DNA of 64,000 nucleotides, taken from positions 1,813,001 through 1,877,000 of the forward strand of contig WPIO01000048.1 in assembly GCA_009760855.2 (NCBI GenBank), written 5' to 3'. Shown here one piece after another: positions 62,155-64,000 of this stretch. The notes under the pieces were generated by a model. That model had not been told where the DNA came from, made no database searches, and saw only the letters and a list, made by a program, of their open reading frames with translations. Position numbers and translations under genes: made by a program. This DNA comes from Cristatella mucedo. Taxonomy: Eukaryota > Bryozoa > Phylactolaemata > Cristatellidae. How positions within the stretch are numbered: position 1 is the first letter of the stretch; each line of letters opens with the position of its first letter.

Positions 62155-62715
62155 ACAATAATAATAATAATGTACTTGATAAAGCGCCCTCAGAGAACGC
62201 AAGTGTAGTGGCAGCATGCAACAATGTCAGCACGCATAAGCACATAAAACACGAATCACAGGAACCCACTAAATGCTATCATAAACAGATGCGCTTTTAG
62301 TTTATTTTTAAATTTGATAAAGTTTGGAGATGTCGTGACGCAGGTCGGGAGTGAGCTCCAGGCTTTGGGGAGCATACGAGCTAAACGTGCTGTCTCCAAA
62401 TGATTTGAGGTTCGTGCGATGTAGAGGTAAACAATTAGATTCCGAAAGGCGGGCGGTACGATGCTTAGCTTGGTGAAGAAGATCTGATAGGTTGGCTGGA
62501 GCGAAAGAATGAAGGGACCTGAAAGTGAGTGACAAAATCTTGAATTCGATACGTTGTTTGACTGGGAGCCAGTGAAGGTCGGCGAGAAGTGATGTGATGT
62601 GGCAACTTTGACTCCCACGACAAGATGAGCGATATTGCATGCATGCGTCACCGGATGTGCTCGGGGTTTTAATGTGAGCGAGCATTGCACGAGACCGCAG
62701 CTTGATGCTGTTGTC
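62155..62715 (-). mobile_element. truncated LINE family 1 copy
   Basis: Minus strand reads DLHWLPVKQRIEFKILSLTF, RSLHSFAPANLSDLL and FGDSTFSSYAP, with a frameshift before the WNSLPT-like end and KNKLKAHLF. The 3' end has GTACTTGATAAAGCGCCCTC and an ATAATAATAAT tail on the + strand. It ends about 170 bases before the last exon. Confidence 0.7.
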
Positions 62716-62887
62716 GGTTAAGCTCACCGAGATAAACTCTCGCCTCGCTTTGCTTCTTCCATCGTTACACCGAAAGCCGCTTAGGCTGTGAGTGCGCTAT
62801 ACAAAACTCTCCTGCGTAACACCCACATGATCTTTTTGACTTTGTGGAGTTACTGACGGAGATACATTGCATTACATTACGTTACAG

Positions 62888-63898
62888 ACATAGACGAGTG
62901 CACGAACGCGTCTATATGCCCAAGCTACGCCACATGCACGAACACGCCCGGATCTTACTCCTGCCAGTGCGCCACCGGTCTGCAGGAGAGCGGCAGTGAG
63001 TGCGTCGACATCGATGAGTGTGCCAACTCGACGGTCAACGCGACGTGCGCGGCCGCGGATGCGTATTGCAGTAACACGTTTGGCTCGTACAAGTGTACGT
63101 GCTCCAACTTGGACGGCTACCTGACAGTCGGACTCACATGCGTCAAACTTCCCACGATAACTTCGACGTCGCCAGGGACAGTATCCTCAACAAGACCAGT
63201 GTCAGTGGAGACGAGCATTTCAGGGAGCACCGGCTCCGTGACCCAAACGACTGCGATCACTCAGATACCCTTATCAAACACGACTACGACGTCGTCACCG
63301 ACAGCATCCTCAGCAAGACCAGTGTCAGTGGAAACGAGCATTTCAGCGAGCACCGGCTCCGTGACCCAAACGACTGCGATCACTCAGATACCCTTATCAA
63401 ACACGACTACGACGTCGTCACCGACAGCATCCTCAGCAAGACCAGTGTCAGTGGAAACGAGCATTTCAGCGAGCACCGGGCCCGTGACCCAAACGACTGC
63501 GATCACTCAGATGCCATTATCAAACACGACTTTGACGTCATCACCGACAGCATCCTCAGCAAGACCAGTGTCAGTGGAAACGAGCATTTCAGCGAGCACC
63601 GGCTCCGTGACCCAAACGACTGCGATCACTCAGATACCCTTATCAAACACGACTACGACGTCGTCACCGACAGCATCCTCAGCAAGACCAGTGTCAGTGG
63701 AAACGAGCATTTCAGCGAGCACCGGCTCCGTGACCCAAACGACTGCGATCACTCAGATACCATTATCAAACACGACTTCGACGTCGTCACCGACAGCATC
63801 CTCAGCAAGACCAGCGTCAGTGGAAACTAGCATTTCAGGGAGCACCGGCTCCGTGACCCAAACGACTGCGATCCCTCAGATACAATTATCAGACCTAA
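62888..63898 (+). CDS. cbEGF modules 17-18 and second Ser/Thr-rich repeat domain
   Basis: Acceptor cattacgttacag, phase 1. Module 17 starts DIDECTNASICPSYATC with the core NTPGSYSCQCATG; module 18 starts DIDECANSTVNATC with NTFGSYKCTCSNLDGY. After C-VKLPTITS the frame continues without a break into Ser/Thr/Pro repeats of 41 residues. The frame would reach a TGA at 63919-63921, but a phase-1 donor (CTAA|gtacgg) lies at 63898/63899, the same donor form as at 57635. I prefer the donor, so the gene continues beyond the window. If it is not used, the protein ends at 63921 without a membrane anchor. Confidence 0.85.
63202..63898 (+). repeat. 123-bp coding tandem repeat, five full copies plus a partial
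   Basis: Copies start at 63202, 63325, 63448, 63571, 63694 and 63817 (partial). The unit reads SVETSISASTGSVTQTTAIT, then QIPLSNTTTTSSPTASSARP. Differences are few (STGPV, QMPLSN, NTTLTSS). A second frame (63093-63830) is also open through the copies because the unit is a multiple of three. Confidence 0.95.
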
Positions 63899-64000
63899 GT
63901 ACGGTCGCCATGTCATTCTGAGCCGAAGTGCCTCCACTCTTGGCTGGCTCGCTTTTCTAGGCTCTGAGCTTGGCGTCTAATTTCTCATTTAAGATTCGCA
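63899..64000 (+). other. probable start of next intron
   Basis: Follows the inferred donor gtacgg; contains the TGA at 63919 and nothing else recognisable before the window ends. Confidence 0.5.

Larger units (their letters stand above)
61096..62887 (+). other. intron
   Basis: Contains a perfect hairpin (61304-61341), a SINE-like piece (61620-61745), a 31-bp tandem duplication (61830-61891) and two minus-strand LINE copies (61993-62150, 62155-62715). Confidence 0.6.

Overview
The window is eukaryotic and almost certainly from an invertebrate metazoan. It has GT-AG introns, exons joined in a consistent phase, extracellular animal modules (NIDO, AMOP, von Willebrand D, calcium-binding EGF), and truncated non-LTR retrotransposons and tRNA-derived SINE-like pieces. 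I cannot assign a phylum from sequence alone. I see no bacterial-type operons, no rRNA, no intact tRNA gene and no CRISPR array.

One + strand gene appears to span the window, and both of its ends are probably outside it. I reconstructed 25 exons by joining splice sites, phase and domain homology. The plan is that of MUC4 (mucin domain, NIDO, AMOP, VWD, EGF), but much enlarged. A small Ser/Thr exon (2365-2442) is followed by a 12.5 kb intron. One giant exon (14904-33520, about 6,200 codons) then encodes a mucin domain of two large tandem arrays. NIDO exons lie at 36157-41558, AMOP at 41323-43142, VWD at 43631-45249 and a MUC4-like post-VWD region at 47209-48725. About 18 EGF-like modules follow from 48.6 to 63.1 kb, then a second Ser/Thr domain built of 41-residue repeats (63.16-63.9 kb). 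The window holds roughly 8,000 codons of this protein, which I infer to be a secreted or membrane-tethered gel- or coat-forming mucin. No signal peptide or transmembrane segment is visible here.

Array 1 (15.3-23.2 kb) has an 882-bp (294-residue) unit made of three related 98-residue sub-repeats, about nine near-identical copies. Array 2 (25.5-30.4 kb) has a 933-bp (311-residue) unit, about five copies, whose first third resembles one 98-residue unit. Diverged units flank and separate the arrays. Four small indels in otherwise identical repeats break the frame. They look like assembly errors but could be real.

The introns hold long (GA)n/(CT)n tracts, CCG and GCT repeats, at least 14 fragments of two LINE families, four SINE-like pieces, and several perfect hairpins. 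I found no convincing second protein-coding gene. Most other open frames are microsatellite translations, retrotransposon relics or alternate frames of the mucin repeats.
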